Below, one piece after another: positions 1 through 8,377 of a stretch of 64,000 nt of DNA. Position numbers and translations under genes: made by a program. This DNA comes from DASPWW01 sp963756745 (GTDB taxonomy: Bacteria; Actinomycetota; Thermoleophilia; Solirubrobacterales; 70-9): contig CAVWOU010000014.1 in assembly GCA_963756745.1 (NCBI GenBank), forward strand, positions 1 to 64,000. Reading direction: 5' to 3'. Each line of letters starts with the position of its first letter. Within the stretch, counting starts at the first letter, position 1. A model generated the notes under the pieces. It was given only the letters and a program-made list of their open reading frames with translations. It ran no database searches and was not told the origin of the DNA.

Positions 1-14
1 GTTGATCAAAGGGA

Positions 15-86
15 TGGGCGCGGCTGGGCTCGAACCAGCGACCTCTCCCGTGTGAGGGGAGCGCTCTCCCACTGAGCTACGCGCCC
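15..86 (-). tRNA. tRNA-Val (anticodon CAC)
   Basis: Reading the minus strand, a 7-bp acceptor stem GGGCGCG/CGCGCCC, a D-arm with GTAGCTCAGTGG, a 5-bp anticodon stem CTCCC/GGGAG around loop CTCACAC (anticodon CAC, valine) and a T-arm with TTCGAGC are all present. The discriminator base is A, and CCA is not encoded. The tRNA stands alone, divergent from the YqgE gene that starts 35 bases away. Confidence 0.95.
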
Positions 87-120
87 GCTGCGTCAATCAT
101 AGGAGCGCCACAATGGCGGC

Positions 121-645
121 GTGGAGTCGCTCCGCGGAAAGCTGCTGATCGCCTCTCCGGCGCTGCCGGACTGGTTCCGCCGCACCGTGATACTTGTCGT
201 CGAGCACGCCGAGGAAGGGGCATTCGGGCTGGTTCTCAACCGGCCCTCCGAGACAACGGTCGGCGAGGCGGTGCCGGTGCTCGCGGATGTCGCCGGCTCG
301 GACGAGCCTGTGCACATCGGCGGCCCGGTCCAGCCCGATGGCGTCGTGGCGCTGGGGGAGTTCCCGGATCCGGAGCTGTCGCCAAAGCTCGTCGTCGGCG
401 ACGTCGGGCTCGTCGACCTCGAGCACCCACCGGACGGGCTCACTCGGATCCGTCTGTTCGCGGGACACGCCGGGTGGGGCGAGGACCAGCTCGACGGCGA
501 GCTCGAGGCCGAGTCGTGGATCGTCGCCGAGCCCGACCCAGGCGATCCGTTCAGCGACGGCGACCTGTGGGCGGAGGCGCTGCGACGTCAGGGCGGCGAG
601 CTCGCGCTGCTCGCCAGGATGCCCGTCGACCCGTCGATGAACTAG
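121..645 (+). CDS. YqgE/AlgH family protein (UPF0301)
   Basis: A 174-residue protein that matches the YqgE/AlgH family throughout: an N-terminal LLIASPAL-type strand, the VILVVEHAEEGAFGLVLNRP signature near residues 23-43, a GGPV motif near 67-70 and a GHAGWG motif near 115. It is a soluble cytoplasmic protein of unknown biochemical function, sometimes described as a putative transcriptional regulator. The start is GTG; the upstream ATG at 113 is in another frame. The stop codon overlaps, in a shared CTAG, the stop of the convergent downstream gene. Confidence 0.88.
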   Translation: MESLRGKLLIASPALPDWFRRTVILVVEHAEEGAFGLVLNRPSETTVGEAVPVLADVAGSDEPVHIGGPVQPDGVVALGEFPDPELSPKLVVGDVGLVDLEHPPDGLTRIRLFAGHAGWGEDQLDGELEAESWIVAEPDPGDPFSDGDLWAEALRRQGGELALLARMPVDPSMN

Positions 646-1277
646 CGCTTCTCCGGAACGGCGCTGCGCTGGATCTTGCTGATCTTCGGGTTGGTGCCCC
701 CACTCGGGACCGGCTCCTCGGGCGGCGGCTCGATCTCGTCGACCGCCTCGGGGCACTTGATCGTGTACACGGTCCTCGCCGGCTTCTCCGGCGTCGTCTC
801 GGAGTGGGACCACGAGAGATGCAGGTGGTTGCCGCGGCCGTGGTTGACGTCCCCGTTGTAGCCGACCCAGCGGAACGGGGCGCGCGGCTCGTCCCGCTCC
901 GGCTCGGCCCACTTGGCAAGCCGGGAGACCTTGCGCCACTTCTCGGTCCTGGAGAAGTCGGGGATGATGTCGAGCGCGAGGCCGATCGGATGCTCACCGT
1001 TGCGGGAGTGAACGGGGTCGGTCGAGTATCCGTCGGTGATGAAGAACTTGTGCTTGTACTTCTCGAGCAGGAACTCGATGTCGGTCAGCAGCCGGCGGTC
1101 GATCCTCTCGCCGGGGAAGCCCGGGATCTTGACGAACTTCCCGCCCCCCGTCGTCTCGCATAGCCTCGGTCCCAGCTGGGTGCTGGTCATCTCGCCGATC
1201 GCGGCAGCGGGGAGCAAGCCGGCGGCGGCGACGCCCACGACTACGAGCACGGCAAATGGTGTCGTGCGGTTACGCAT
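642..1277 (-). CDS. secreted LAS/M15-like peptidase-fold protein
   Basis: A 211-residue protein with a clear N-terminal signal peptide (basic start, hydrophobic residues about 8-27). The middle carries HPIGLALD (H96, D103) and a later HLH pair (H151, H153), the pattern of metal ligands in LAS-type peptidases such as D-Ala-D-Ala carboxypeptidases (HxxxxxxD and HxH). A Pro/Glu-rich tail follows. The spacing fits a zinc peptidase fold acting on the cell wall outside the membrane; the exact substrate is not evident. It converges on yqgE. The enzymatic assignment is inferred from motifs only. Confidence 0.6.
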   Translation of the reverse strand: MRNRTTPFAVLVVVGVAAAGLLPAAAIGEMTSTQLGPRLCETTGGGKFVKIPGFPGERIDRRLLTDIEFLLEKYKHKFFITDGYSTDPVHSRNGEHPIGLALDIIPDFSRTEKWRKVSRLAKWAEPERDEPRAPFRWVGYNGDVNHGRGNHLHLSWSHSETTPEKPARTVYTIKCPEAVDEIEPPPEEPVPSGGTNPKISKIQRSAVPEKR

Positions 1278-1383
1278 CCCCTACCTGAGGACTCGACAGT
1301 AGCGCGGTATCCATGATCGTGCGATCCAGAACTGCACGGTGTCTTGCTGACGCGGCGCACCGACGATCAACGCCGTGCGGCGC

Positions 1384-1389
1384 TAGGAT
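1384..1389 (+). promoter_or_regulatory. candidate -10 box of the SRP RNA gene
   Basis: TAGGAT lies 7 bases before the predicted 5' end of the SRP RNA helix. No convincing -35 hexamer is seen at the standard spacing, so this is tentative. Confidence 0.3.
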
Positions 1390-1396
1390 TCGGGAC

Positions 1397-1669
1397 GGAC
1401 CGTGCTAGGCGGGGAATTAGCGGTGCCCTGAACCCGCAATCCGCTCTAGCGGGGCCGAATATCCGCCTGAGGGCCGTGGCCATCGGGGCCCGGCCCGTCG
1501 CGGGCGGCGTTGACGGCCAGGTCCCGCGCAATGTGGGCCCGTGAACCAGGTCAGGTCCGGAAGGAAGCAGCCTTAAGCGATTCCCCGCATGTGCCGCGGA
1601 TCAGCCTGGCCCGAGCTCGCCACGACGGCAGCGTCCGAGGACCACTCTCGACGGCGGACCGCACGGTCC
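1397..1669 (+). ncRNA. ffs: signal recognition particle RNA, large Gram-positive type
   Basis: The apical S-domain hallmark (CAGGTCCGGAAGGAAGCAGC) is at about 1550-1570. Unlike the short 4.5S form, the 5' part (about 1401-1465) has the Alu-domain sequence of Bacillus-type SRP RNA, with GTGCTAGGCGGGGA, GCGGTGCCCTG and CCGCTCTAGC blocks. The ends close with a perfect 9-bp helix, GGACCGTGC (1397-1405) with GCACGGTCC (1661-1669), giving about 273 nt. The RNA forms the SRP core with Ffh for cotranslational targeting. The exact ends are inferred from pairing. Confidence 0.9.
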
Positions 1670-1705
1670 ATTTCGCGCTCGTCGCGGCCGGACGGGAGAG
1701 GCGCG

Positions 1706-3247
1706 CTACCGACAGGCGGCGAACAGCTCCCAGGACTCGTTGACCTCGACGAACTCGAACCGGGGCGGCACCCGTCCACTGCGTTCGCCGGGATCGTTGG
1801 GGTCGAGCTCGAACTCGTCGCCGATCTCGGGAAAGGCGGGCCGCACGTAGTAGCCCTCGACGGGCTCGGCGGGGACGAGCTCGCCATCCTCGACTCGTCT
1901 GCCGGGGACGATCCCGGAGGGTGCGCGGTCGAGCCACAGCGCGAGCATCGGGACCGGACGGGTGTTCGGCACCGACACTGGCGCGCAGCCCGGTTCGAAC
2001 GCGCCCGAGTCGGCGAGGTCGTGAAGATCGGCCTGGATCCGATCCTGATTCGCGATCTTGTCCCCCAGATCGTTGAGGCGGTCGGCCTGGGCCGGCGCGA
2101 ACGCGATCAGGACCAGGGCGACCAATGCCCCGGCGGCGATCCATGCGGTGCGCCTACCGCCGGGCTCGAGCAGCATCCACCCGAGCACCGCGACGGCGCA
2201 GAAGATCGAAGCGATCACGCCGGTGAGCAGCAGGTAGCGGGTGATCACCGCGAGGCCCCCGAGCGCGAGCAGCGAGAACGCGGCGATCGCGAGCGCGCCG
2301 GCCGCCAGCGGGAGCCGGGCTCGTTCCCGCATCAGCACGAACGCGAGCACGACACCGACCGCGCCGCCGAGCAGCACGGGCTCGCGCACGACCTCCCCGA
2401 GGCGCTGCGGCGCCTCCCCGACCAGGCCGCTCACACCCGTCTCGCGCTCGAGCGTGTCGACCGTGTCCTGGGTCCCGGTGAGGGAGTACAGGGCGTCGCC
2501 GGCGAACGCGAGGTCGCTGAGCGCCCAGATCACGGGTGCCGAGACTGCGAGCACCGTGAGCCCGAGCAGCTCGCCGGGGCGAAAGAGGGCCTTGACTGGT
2601 GCCAGAAGACGGCGCCCGCGCCGAGGCGGCCGACGAGCACCGGCAAGTTCACTCGTGAACTTGCCGTAGGTGATGAAGAGCAGGTATGCGCCGGAGAACA
2701 GCCACGCTTCGGGGCGCAGCAGGCCGGCCGCGGCCAGAAGCGCCAGCACCGGCCACCCCGCGCGCGGCCTCTTCGTCTCGGCGAGCAGCGCCGCAAGAAC
2801 GAGCGCGATGTACGGGATGTCGACGTACGCGCGCACCCCGAAGTCGAGCATCGGGACCCGGGTGAGGACGATCGCAGCCGCCAGCGCGCCGACAGCGCGG
2901 TTGAACCACTCCGTGCCGAGCCGGTAGGTCAGGTATCCGATCGCGCCCAGCGAGGCGAACGCGATCGCGACCACCGCGTCCTCGGCGCCGTCGCCGAGCG
3001 GCGACAGCACGATCCCCGCCAGGGTCGCGAGCGGATGCGGCGTGGGGGGAAGGAGGACGTCGAGGTCGGGGCTCTCGCCACTCGCGATCTCGTCGCCCCA
3101 CACGAGCGCGTAGAAGGTGTCGTAGTTGGCGAACCCGTGGCGGAACGCCAGCCACAGCGCCAGGGCGATCGCCGCGATCCAAAGCAGGGGGATAAGCGCG
3201 CCGGTGGCCCTGCGTGCATAGTGCTCGCCGTCCACTGAGCGGTGCAC
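1706..3247 (-). CDS. polytopic membrane protein, GT-C glycosyltransferase-like
   Basis: About 510 residues with roughly ten hydrophobic segments between residues 18 and 390, then a soluble C-terminal domain. After the first helix comes a loop with WGDEIASG and PTPHPL; an acidic pair in the first extracytoplasmic loop is typical of GT-C fold transferases that use polyprenyl-phosphate sugars (ArnT/PMT type). That suggests a role in glycosylating envelope components, but no family-specific motif was recognised and the donor is unknown. The start may be GTG at 3247 or GTG at 3235. The latter would follow a TACTGT box by 10 bases. It is divergent from dnaX. Confidence 0.6.
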   Translation of the reverse strand: MHRSVDGEHYARRATGALIPLLWIAAIALALWLAFRHGFANYDTFYALVWGDEIASGESPDLDVLLPPTPHPLATLAGIVLSPLGDGAEDAVVAIAFASLGAIGYLTYRLGTEWFNRAVGALAAAIVLTRVPMLDFGVRAYVDIPYIALVLAALLAETKRPRAGWPVLALLAAAGLLRPEAWLFSGAYLLFITYGKFTSELAGARRPPRRGRRLLAPVKALFRPGELLGLTVLAVSAPVIWALSDLAFAGDALYSLTGTQDTVDTLERETGVSGLVGEAPQRLGEVVREPVLLGGAVGVVLAFVLMRERARLPLAAGALAIAAFSLLALGGLAVITRYLLLTGVIASIFCAVAVLGWMLLEPGGRRTAWIAAGALVALVLIAFAPAQADRLNDLGDKIANQDRIQADLHDLADSGAFEPGCAPVSVPNTRPVPMLALWLDRAPSGIVPGRRVEDGELVPAEPVEGYYVRPAFPEIGDEFELDPNDPGERSGRVPPRFEFVEVNESWELFAACR

Positions 3248-3295
3248 AGTAGCGGTGCCGCGGGCCGCTCCCGGAGCCCTCGCCGAGTCGGCGGA

Positions 3296-3301
3296 TACAC
3301 T
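3296..3301 (+). promoter_or_regulatory. -10 box for dnaX (leaderless type)
   Basis: TACACT ends 5 bases before the first GTG and 8 before the second GTG of dnaX, with no Shine-Dalgarno between. The arrangement, including the following GGCTC, is the same as in front of the tetR gene at 29343. Confidence 0.45.
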
Positions 3302-3306
3302 GGCTC

Positions 3307-4980
3307 GTGGTGCCCGAAACCTCCCTCTACCGCCGCCATCGCCCCCAGACCTTCGACGAGGTGGTGGGCCAGGAGCACGTGGTCCGCACGCTCCGCAACG
3401 CCGTCGAGCAGGACCGCGTCCACCACGCCTACCTGTTCGTCGGCTCGCGGGGGACCGGGAAGACCTCGATGGCGAAGATCCTCGCGCGATGCCTCAACTG
3501 CGAGCGCGGCCCCACCACCGAGCCGTGTGGCGAGTGTGAGTCGTGCGTGGCGATCGCCGCCGGCACCTCGCTCGACGTGATCGAGATGGACGCTGCCTCG
3601 AACCGCTCCGTCGACGACATCCGCGACCTGCGCGAGCGGGTGGGGTACATGCCGGCCGCAGGTCGCTGGAAGGTCTACATCATCGACGAGGCCCACATGC
3701 TCACCCGGGAGGCCTGGAACGCGTTCCTGAAGACGCTCGAGGAGCCGCCGCCCAACACCGTGTTCGTGCTCGCGACGACCGAGGCGCACAAGGTGATGCC
3801 GACGATCGTCGACCGCTGCCAGCGGTTCGACTTCCAGCGTCCGGCGGCGCGCCAGATCGCTGAGGTCCTGGAGCGGGTGTCGGGTGCCGAGGGGATCGAG
3901 ATCGACGAGGGTGCGGTCGGTGCGATCTCGCGCGCGGCCGGCGGCAGCTTCCGGGACGCCCTCGGCACGCTCGACCAGCTCGTCGCGTACGGCGGGAGCC
4001 CGGTCGAGACCGACGACGTGTTCGCCGTGCTCGGGGTCGCCGACTCCGAGCTGATCTTCGCGGCGGCCGGCGCGATCGCGGACGGGAACGGCAATGCCGC
4101 CCTCGAAGCGGTCGAGCGGCTCTCCAGCTCCGGGCGCGACGTGTCGCAGTTCATGCGCGACCTCGTCGCGCACCTGCGCCAGCTGCTCGTGATCCGGACC
4201 GCCGACACGGTGCCGGAGGCGTTCGCGGTCACGGCCGCAGACGAGGAGCGGCTCCGCGCTCAGGCCCGCTGCATCGGCGACGCGTCGCTGGTGCATGCAA
4301 TCGACGAGCTTTCGGAGGCGCTGAGCGCGATCCGCGAGTGGGGCGACGATCCGCGCACCTCGCTCGAGCTGGCGCTGCTCCGCTCCGCTCGCCCCGACGT
4401 CGATCCCGCCCGCGAGGCGCTCGCGCAGCGAGTCGAGCGACTCGAGCGAGGTTTCTCCGGCCCCGTCGCGGTCGAAGACTCGGGACCGTCACCCGCACAG
4501 CCTGTCTCTGACCCGGCCGAACCGGACGCGGGAGCGGAGGATTCGGCCGGAGATCGTTCTCCGATCGCCGGTGGAGCACCGACGGCCGAGGCGATCGACC
4601 TCGAGCGCATAGTCGCGGTGTGGCCGGCCGTCCTCGATCACGTCCGCGAGTCGGGGTCGGACCTGCTGTCCGCGGTCTTCCAGGCGGCGCGCCCGATCTC
4701 GGTCGACGCGGACCGATCCGTGCTCGAGGTCGGGTTTCCGGCCAGCGCGGCGTTCAACAAGCGCAAGGCCGAGGCGCAGGAGAACCGCGACCGGCTCGCC
4801 GAGTCGGTCCGCACGATCGCCGGCGAGAGCCTGCGTCCCGTCTACGTGGTGCTCGACCGCGACGAGGAGCCCGACGACGCGAACGGCGCGGAGGGCGAGC
4901 TGAGCGAGGACGAGCTCGTCGAGCGACTCAAGGCCGAATTCGACGCCGAGGAGACGAGCGGCGAGGAGGACGCGCGGTGA
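3307..4980 (+). CDS. dnaX: DNA polymerase III subunits gamma and tau
   Basis: The clamp-loader ATPase, 557 residues. The N-terminal AAA+ domain has Walker A GSRGTGKTS (46-54), a zinc module with Cys62, 65, 74, 77 and 80, and Walker B IDEAH near 123. Domain III follows to about residue 360, then an acidic, Pro-rich linker and a tau-type C-terminal domain. The linker includes residues encoded by a palindromic repeat element (4513-4550), read in frame. The gene starts with GTG (3307 or 3310) and heads dnaX-ybaB-recR, a very common arrangement. It loads the beta clamp at the fork. Confidence 0.95.
   Translation: MVPETSLYRRHRPQTFDEVVGQEHVVRTLRNAVEQDRVHHAYLFVGSRGTGKTSMAKILARCLNCERGPTTEPCGECESCVAIAAGTSLDVIEMDAASNRSVDDIRDLRERVGYMPAAGRWKVYIIDEAHMLTREAWNAFLKTLEEPPPNTVFVLATTEAHKVMPTIVDRCQRFDFQRPAARQIAEVLERVSGAEGIEIDEGAVGAISRAAGGSFRDALGTLDQLVAYGGSPVETDDVFAVLGVADSELIFAAAGAIADGNGNAALEAVERLSSSGRDVSQFMRDLVAHLRQLLVIRTADTVPEAFAVTAADEERLRAQARCIGDASLVHAIDELSEALSAIREWGDDPRTSLELALLRSARPDVDPAREALAQRVERLERGFSGPVAVEDSGPSPAQPVSDPAEPDAGAEDSAGDRSPIAGGAPTAEAIDLERIVAVWPAVLDHVRESGSDLLSAVFQAARPISVDADRSVLEVGFPASAAFNKRKAEAQENRDRLAESVRTIAGESLRPVYVVLDRDEEPDDANGAEGELSEDELVERLKAEFDAEETSGEEDAR
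4513..4550. repeat. short palindromic element inside dnaX
   Basis: A perfect 9-bp inverted repeat, CCGGCCGAA (4513-4521) with TTCGGCCGG (4542-4550), flanks the core GGACGCGGGAGCGGA (4524-4538). The same 15-base core occurs at 24890-24904, and variants lie in sdhB, glyQS and several intergenic palindromes. Here it is translated in frame as part of the variable DnaX linker. Confidence 0.6.
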
Positions 4981-5000
4981 GGGGCGGCCAAAGTGGCGGA

Positions 5001-5336
5001 ATGAACCTGAACCAGCTCATGAAGCAGGCTCAGCAGATGCAGGCCGAGATGATGAAGGCCCAGGAGCAGCTCAAGGACGAGGTCGTCGACGCGAGCGCCG
5101 GCGGCGGGATGGTGAAGGTGAAGATGAGCGGCGACATGCGACTGCTGGAGCTCACGATCGACCCCGAGGCGATCGATCCCGACGACGCCGAGGTGCTCGC
5201 CGACATGGTGACCGCGGCGGTCAACGAGGCACTGCGCGCCGCCCAGGCGCTCGCCGGCGAGCGAATGGGGGGGATACAGGGGCTCGGCGGGCCGGGCGGC
5301 GGTGGCCCGGGGATTCCGGGACTGCCGGGCAGCTAG
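5001..5336 (+). CDS. ybaB: YbaB/EbfC family nucleoid-associated protein
   Basis: A 111-residue protein typical of YbaB/EbfC: N-terminal MNxNQLMKQAQQMQ helix, a central GGGMVKVKMSG strand and a helix beginning DPEAIDPDDAEVLADMV. The C-terminal 25 residues are Gly/Pro-rich. These proteins form dimers that bind DNA and are nearly always encoded between dnaX and recR, as here. The gene starts at an ATG 21 bases after dnaX; an in-frame extension upstream lacks family similarity. Confidence 0.93.
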   Translation: MNLNQLMKQAQQMQAEMMKAQEQLKDEVVDASAGGGMVKVKMSGDMRLLELTIDPEAIDPDDAEVLADMVTAAVNEALRAAQALAGERMGGIQGLGGPGGGGPGIPGLPGS

Positions 5337-5373
5337 CCGCCGCACGAGGCTACGCGGCGTTGCCGCTACCGTC

Positions 5374-5976
5374 ATGACGATGCAGCCCGGTCCGATCAAC
5401 CGACTGATCGCCGAGCTCGCGAAGCTCCCCGGGGTCGGTCAACGGACCGCCCAGCGACTCGCATTCCACATCCTGCGCTCGGATGAGCAGGAGGCGGTCG
5501 GGCTCGCCGATGCGATCCGCGAGGTGAAGGAGCGGGTGACGCTGTGCGAGGTGTGCTTCAACCTCGCCGAGGGACCGCGGTGCAGGATCTGCGCCGACGA
5601 GGGCCGCGACGCCTCCGTGATCTGCGTCGTCGAGGAGCCCGGCGACGTGATCCCAATCGAGCGCACGCACGAGTACCGCGGCCTCTATCACGTGCTCGGT
5701 GGCGCGCTGTCGCCGATCGACGGCGTCGACCCCGAGGACCTCAAGATCGAGGAGCTGATGGAGCGCATGGACGACGGCAAGGTCCAGGAGGTCGTGCTCG
5801 CCACCAACCCGACGACGACCGGTGAGGCGACCGCCCTCCACATCGCCGAGCGACTGAGAGGCAAGGCGCGGGTGACCAGGCTCGCGAGCGGCCTCCCGGT
5901 CGGCGCCGATCTCGAGCACGCCGACGAGGTGACGGTGGGACGGGCGCTCGCGGGGCGGAGATCCCTGGAGGATTAG
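5374..5976 (+). CDS. recR: recombination mediator protein RecR
   Basis: A 200-residue RecR. An N-terminal helix-hairpin-helix (LAKLPGVGQRTAQRLA) is followed by a C4 zinc finger (Cys58, 61, 70, 73) and a Toprim domain starting at VICVVEEPGDV with the ERTHEYRGLYHVLGG segment. It works with RecF and RecO to load RecA on gapped DNA. The start can be the ATG at 5374 or the ATG at 5380; both give a normal family length. It is the last gene of the dnaX-ybaB-recR unit and its stop abuts the convergent DUF6458 gene. Confidence 0.95.
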   Translation: MTMQPGPINRLIAELAKLPGVGQRTAQRLAFHILRSDEQEAVGLADAIREVKERVTLCEVCFNLAEGPRCRICADEGRDASVICVVEEPGDVIPIERTHEYRGLYHVLGGALSPIDGVDPEDLKIEELMERMDDGKVQEVVLATNPTTTGEATALHIAERLRGKARVTRLASGLPVGADLEHADEVTVGRALAGRRSLED

Positions 5977-6222
5977 TTAGCGCAGCCGACGCGTGGGGTC
6001 GTCGGGCCCCGACGGCGGAGGCGGGTTGTAGTACTCGTCGGCGCGGTTGCGGCGATCGTTCGTCAGCAGCAGGTACAGGATCGAGATTCCCAACCCGGCG
6101 AAGCCGGCGATCATCAGGATCAGCCCCAGCGCCTCGCGGTCGACGCCCTCGATCGAGAACGTGAACGCATAGCGGATGATCGCGCCCGCCGCGATCAGGA
6201 ATATGGACGCGCCGATGGACAC
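5977..6222 (-). CDS. small membrane protein, DUF6458-like
   Basis: An 81-residue protein with two transmembrane helices (about residues 4-20 and 31-53) separated by a short VDREALG turn, then a charged Asn/Pro-rich tail. The GASIFLIAxGAI start and the LILMIAGFAGL second helix match my memory of the actinobacterial DUF6458 family, of unknown function. The start is GTG. The stop directly abuts the recR stop, so the two genes converge with no spacer. Confidence 0.65.
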   Translation of the reverse strand: MSIGASIFLIAAGAIIRYAFTFSIEGVDREALGLILMIAGFAGLGISILYLLLTNDRRNRADEYYNPPPPSGPDDPTRRLR

Positions 6223-6277
6223 CGGCGGCCAGCATAGCTACCCGGTGTCCAATGGGCGCATTCCTGCGCCCGATCGC

Positions 6278-8377
6278 CTACGCCTCGCTCAGCCCGATCC
6301 TGGCGTGGAAGCGGCGGAGCGGCCGCGGCGCCCACCAGCTCCACTTCCCGAGCATCTCCATCAGCGAAGGCACGAGAAGCGAGCGGATGATCAGTGCGTC
6401 GATCAAGACGGCGATCGCGGTGCCCAGTCCGAGCTGCTTGATGAACACGATCTCGGAGGTGACGAACGCTCCGATCGCGATCGCGAACAACACCGCCGCC
6501 GCGGTGACGATGCGACCCGTGCGCTCGAGCCCGATCGCTGTCGCCTCGGAATCCGAAGCGCCGGAGTCTCGCGCCTCCTTGATCCGCGATAGCAGGAACA
6601 CTCCGTAGTCGGTCGAGAGCCCGAACGAGACCGCAAACAGCAGCAGGAGCTGGGTCGGCTCGAGCGCGCCCTGGCTGGTGTAGCCGAGCAGGCCCTCGAA
6701 GCGGCCGTCCTGGAAGATCAGCACCAGGATCCCGAACACGGCGCTCAGCCCGAGCACGTTCATGAGCAGCTGCGTGATCGGGAGCACGACCGAGCCCGTC
6801 ATCAGGAACAGGGCCACGATCGTCGCCCCCGCCACGATCAGCAGCACGAGCGGCAGGTGGTCGACGAGGCTGTCCTGGAGATCGACGAAGTGGGCGGTGT
6901 CTCCCGTGACGAGCGCGCCCCCTGGGGCCGCGCGTAGCCGCTCGACCAGGTCCTGGCTCTCCTCGGTGAGCGCTTCGCTGCTCGACACGGCCTCCACCGC
7001 CCACACTCCTCCGCCGAGCTCGGTGGGCGGATTGACCGCGGCGACCCCCTCGGTGCGGGCGGCCTCGCGCGCGATTCGCTGCGCGTCGCTCTCGTCACCC
7101 TCGACCGCGAACCGAATCGGCGTCGTGCGGAACGGCGGGAACTCGGTGCGCAGCGCGTCGTCGACCTGCCGCGCGCCAGCCGAGGTCGGGAGGACGCGGG
7201 CGTCGACGGTCGTGAACTCGATCGACAGGAACGGGATCCCGAGCGCGATCAGAAGCGCCGCGGTCGCCACGGCGATGCGGCCAGGGACACGCATCACCGT
7301 CCGCGAGAGGCGATACCAGAAGCCGTGCTCCATCGGGCGCGCGTCGCGCTCGGCGCGGCTCTGGAGGAAGGCGGGCGCGAGGGCGTTGACGCGCTTGCCG
7401 AGCAGCGCGAGGATCGCCGGCAGCACGATCAGCGCGATCGCGGCCGCGATCAGCGCCACGAGTGAGCCGCCGAGGCCCATCGAGTAAAGGAACCTCTGCG
7501 GGAAGACGAGCAGCCCCGCGAGCGCACCGGCGACGGTCACGGCCGAGAAGAGAACGGTTCGCCCCGCGGTTGCCATCGTTCGCCGCATCGCCTCGAGACC
7601 GGGGCCCGTCCGGGCGATCTCCTCGCGGTAGCGCGAGACCATGAACAGGCTGTAGTCGATCGCAAGCCCGAGGCCCAGCCCGGTCACGAGGTTCAGCGCG
7701 AAGATCGAGACCGAGGTCAGCTCGCTGGCGACGGTGAGCATCAGCAACGTGCTCACGATCGTCACGGCGCCGACGACCAGTGGAAGCAGCGCGGCGACGA
7801 GGCTGCGGAAGAACAGCAGCGAGAGCAGGAACAGGAGCGGGAACGCATACAGCTCCGCGGTGCGCAGGTCCTCCTCGACCTGCGTGTTGACCTGCTCGCT
7901 GGCCACGGCGCTGCCACCGACCGTGACCCCGGGCTCGCCGTCGAGCTCGTCGACGATCCGCGTCGCGGCGTCCTGCTCCGCGTCGTCGTCCAAGGTCGTA
8001 AAGCGGACGCTCAGGTACGTGGCGTCGCCGTCGCGGGACACGAAAGCGCGCGAGCCGGTGCTGTAGAAGCTCGAGACTTCCCCCACTTCGGGGTCGGCGG
8101 CGATCTGTCGCGCATAGCTCTGTACACGCTCGCGACCCTCGCCCGACTCGACGTCGACGTTCTCGATCAGCACGATCGCGCCAGCCTCGTTGTAGCCGGC
8201 GGCGTCGAGGCGATCGTCGGCCTGGACGCTCTCGGTGCCAGGGTCGTCCGCGCCGTACGGCTCGAGGCGATCGGCGACGCCGCCGCCGATCGCGCCCGCC
8301 GCCAAGAAGAAAACCACGCTGAACAGGACGACGGTCCCCCTCCGTCGCGTGGCAAGGGATGCGAGTGAGTTGAACAT
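6278..8377 (-). CDS. MMPL/RND family membrane exporter
   Basis: About 699 residues. Topology is the MMPL pattern repeated twice: one N-terminal helix, a large extracytoplasmic domain (about 40-190), five to six helices, a second large loop and five to six more helices. The GxxxDY(S/G)(L/V)F motif occurs twice, as LAIDYSLFM and LSTDYGVFL, carrying the proton-relay Asp-Tyr pairs. Such proteins export lipids, siderophores or drugs. The start at ATG 8377 was chosen because it overlaps the padR stop as TGATG, indicating translational coupling to the regulator. Confidence 0.9.
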   Translation of the reverse strand: MFNSLASLATRRRGTVVLFSVVFFLAAGAIGGGVADRLEPYGADDPGTESVQADDRLDAAGYNEAGAIVLIENVDVESGEGRERVQSYARQIAADPEVGEVSSFYSTGSRAFVSRDGDATYLSVRFTTLDDDAEQDAATRIVDELDGEPGVTVGGSAVASEQVNTQVEEDLRTAELYAFPLLFLLSLLFFRSLVAALLPLVVGAVTIVSTLLMLTVASELTSVSIFALNLVTGLGLGLAIDYSLFMVSRYREEIARTGPGLEAMRRTMATAGRTVLFSAVTVAGALAGLLVFPQRFLYSMGLGGSLVALIAAAIALIVLPAILALLGKRVNALAPAFLQSRAERDARPMEHGFWYRLSRTVMRVPGRIAVATAALLIALGIPFLSIEFTTVDARVLPTSAGARQVDDALRTEFPPFRTTPIRFAVEGDESDAQRIAREAARTEGVAAVNPPTELGGGVWAVEAVSSSEALTEESQDLVERLRAAPGGALVTGDTAHFVDLQDSLVDHLPLVLLIVAGATIVALFLMTGSVVLPITQLLMNVLGLSAVFGILVLIFQDGRFEGLLGYTSQGALEPTQLLLLFAVSFGLSTDYGVFLLSRIKEARDSGASDSEATAIGLERTGRIVTAAAVLFAIAIGAFVTSEIVFIKQLGLGTAIAVLIDALIIRSLLVPSLMEMLGKWSWWAPRPLRRFHARIGLSEA

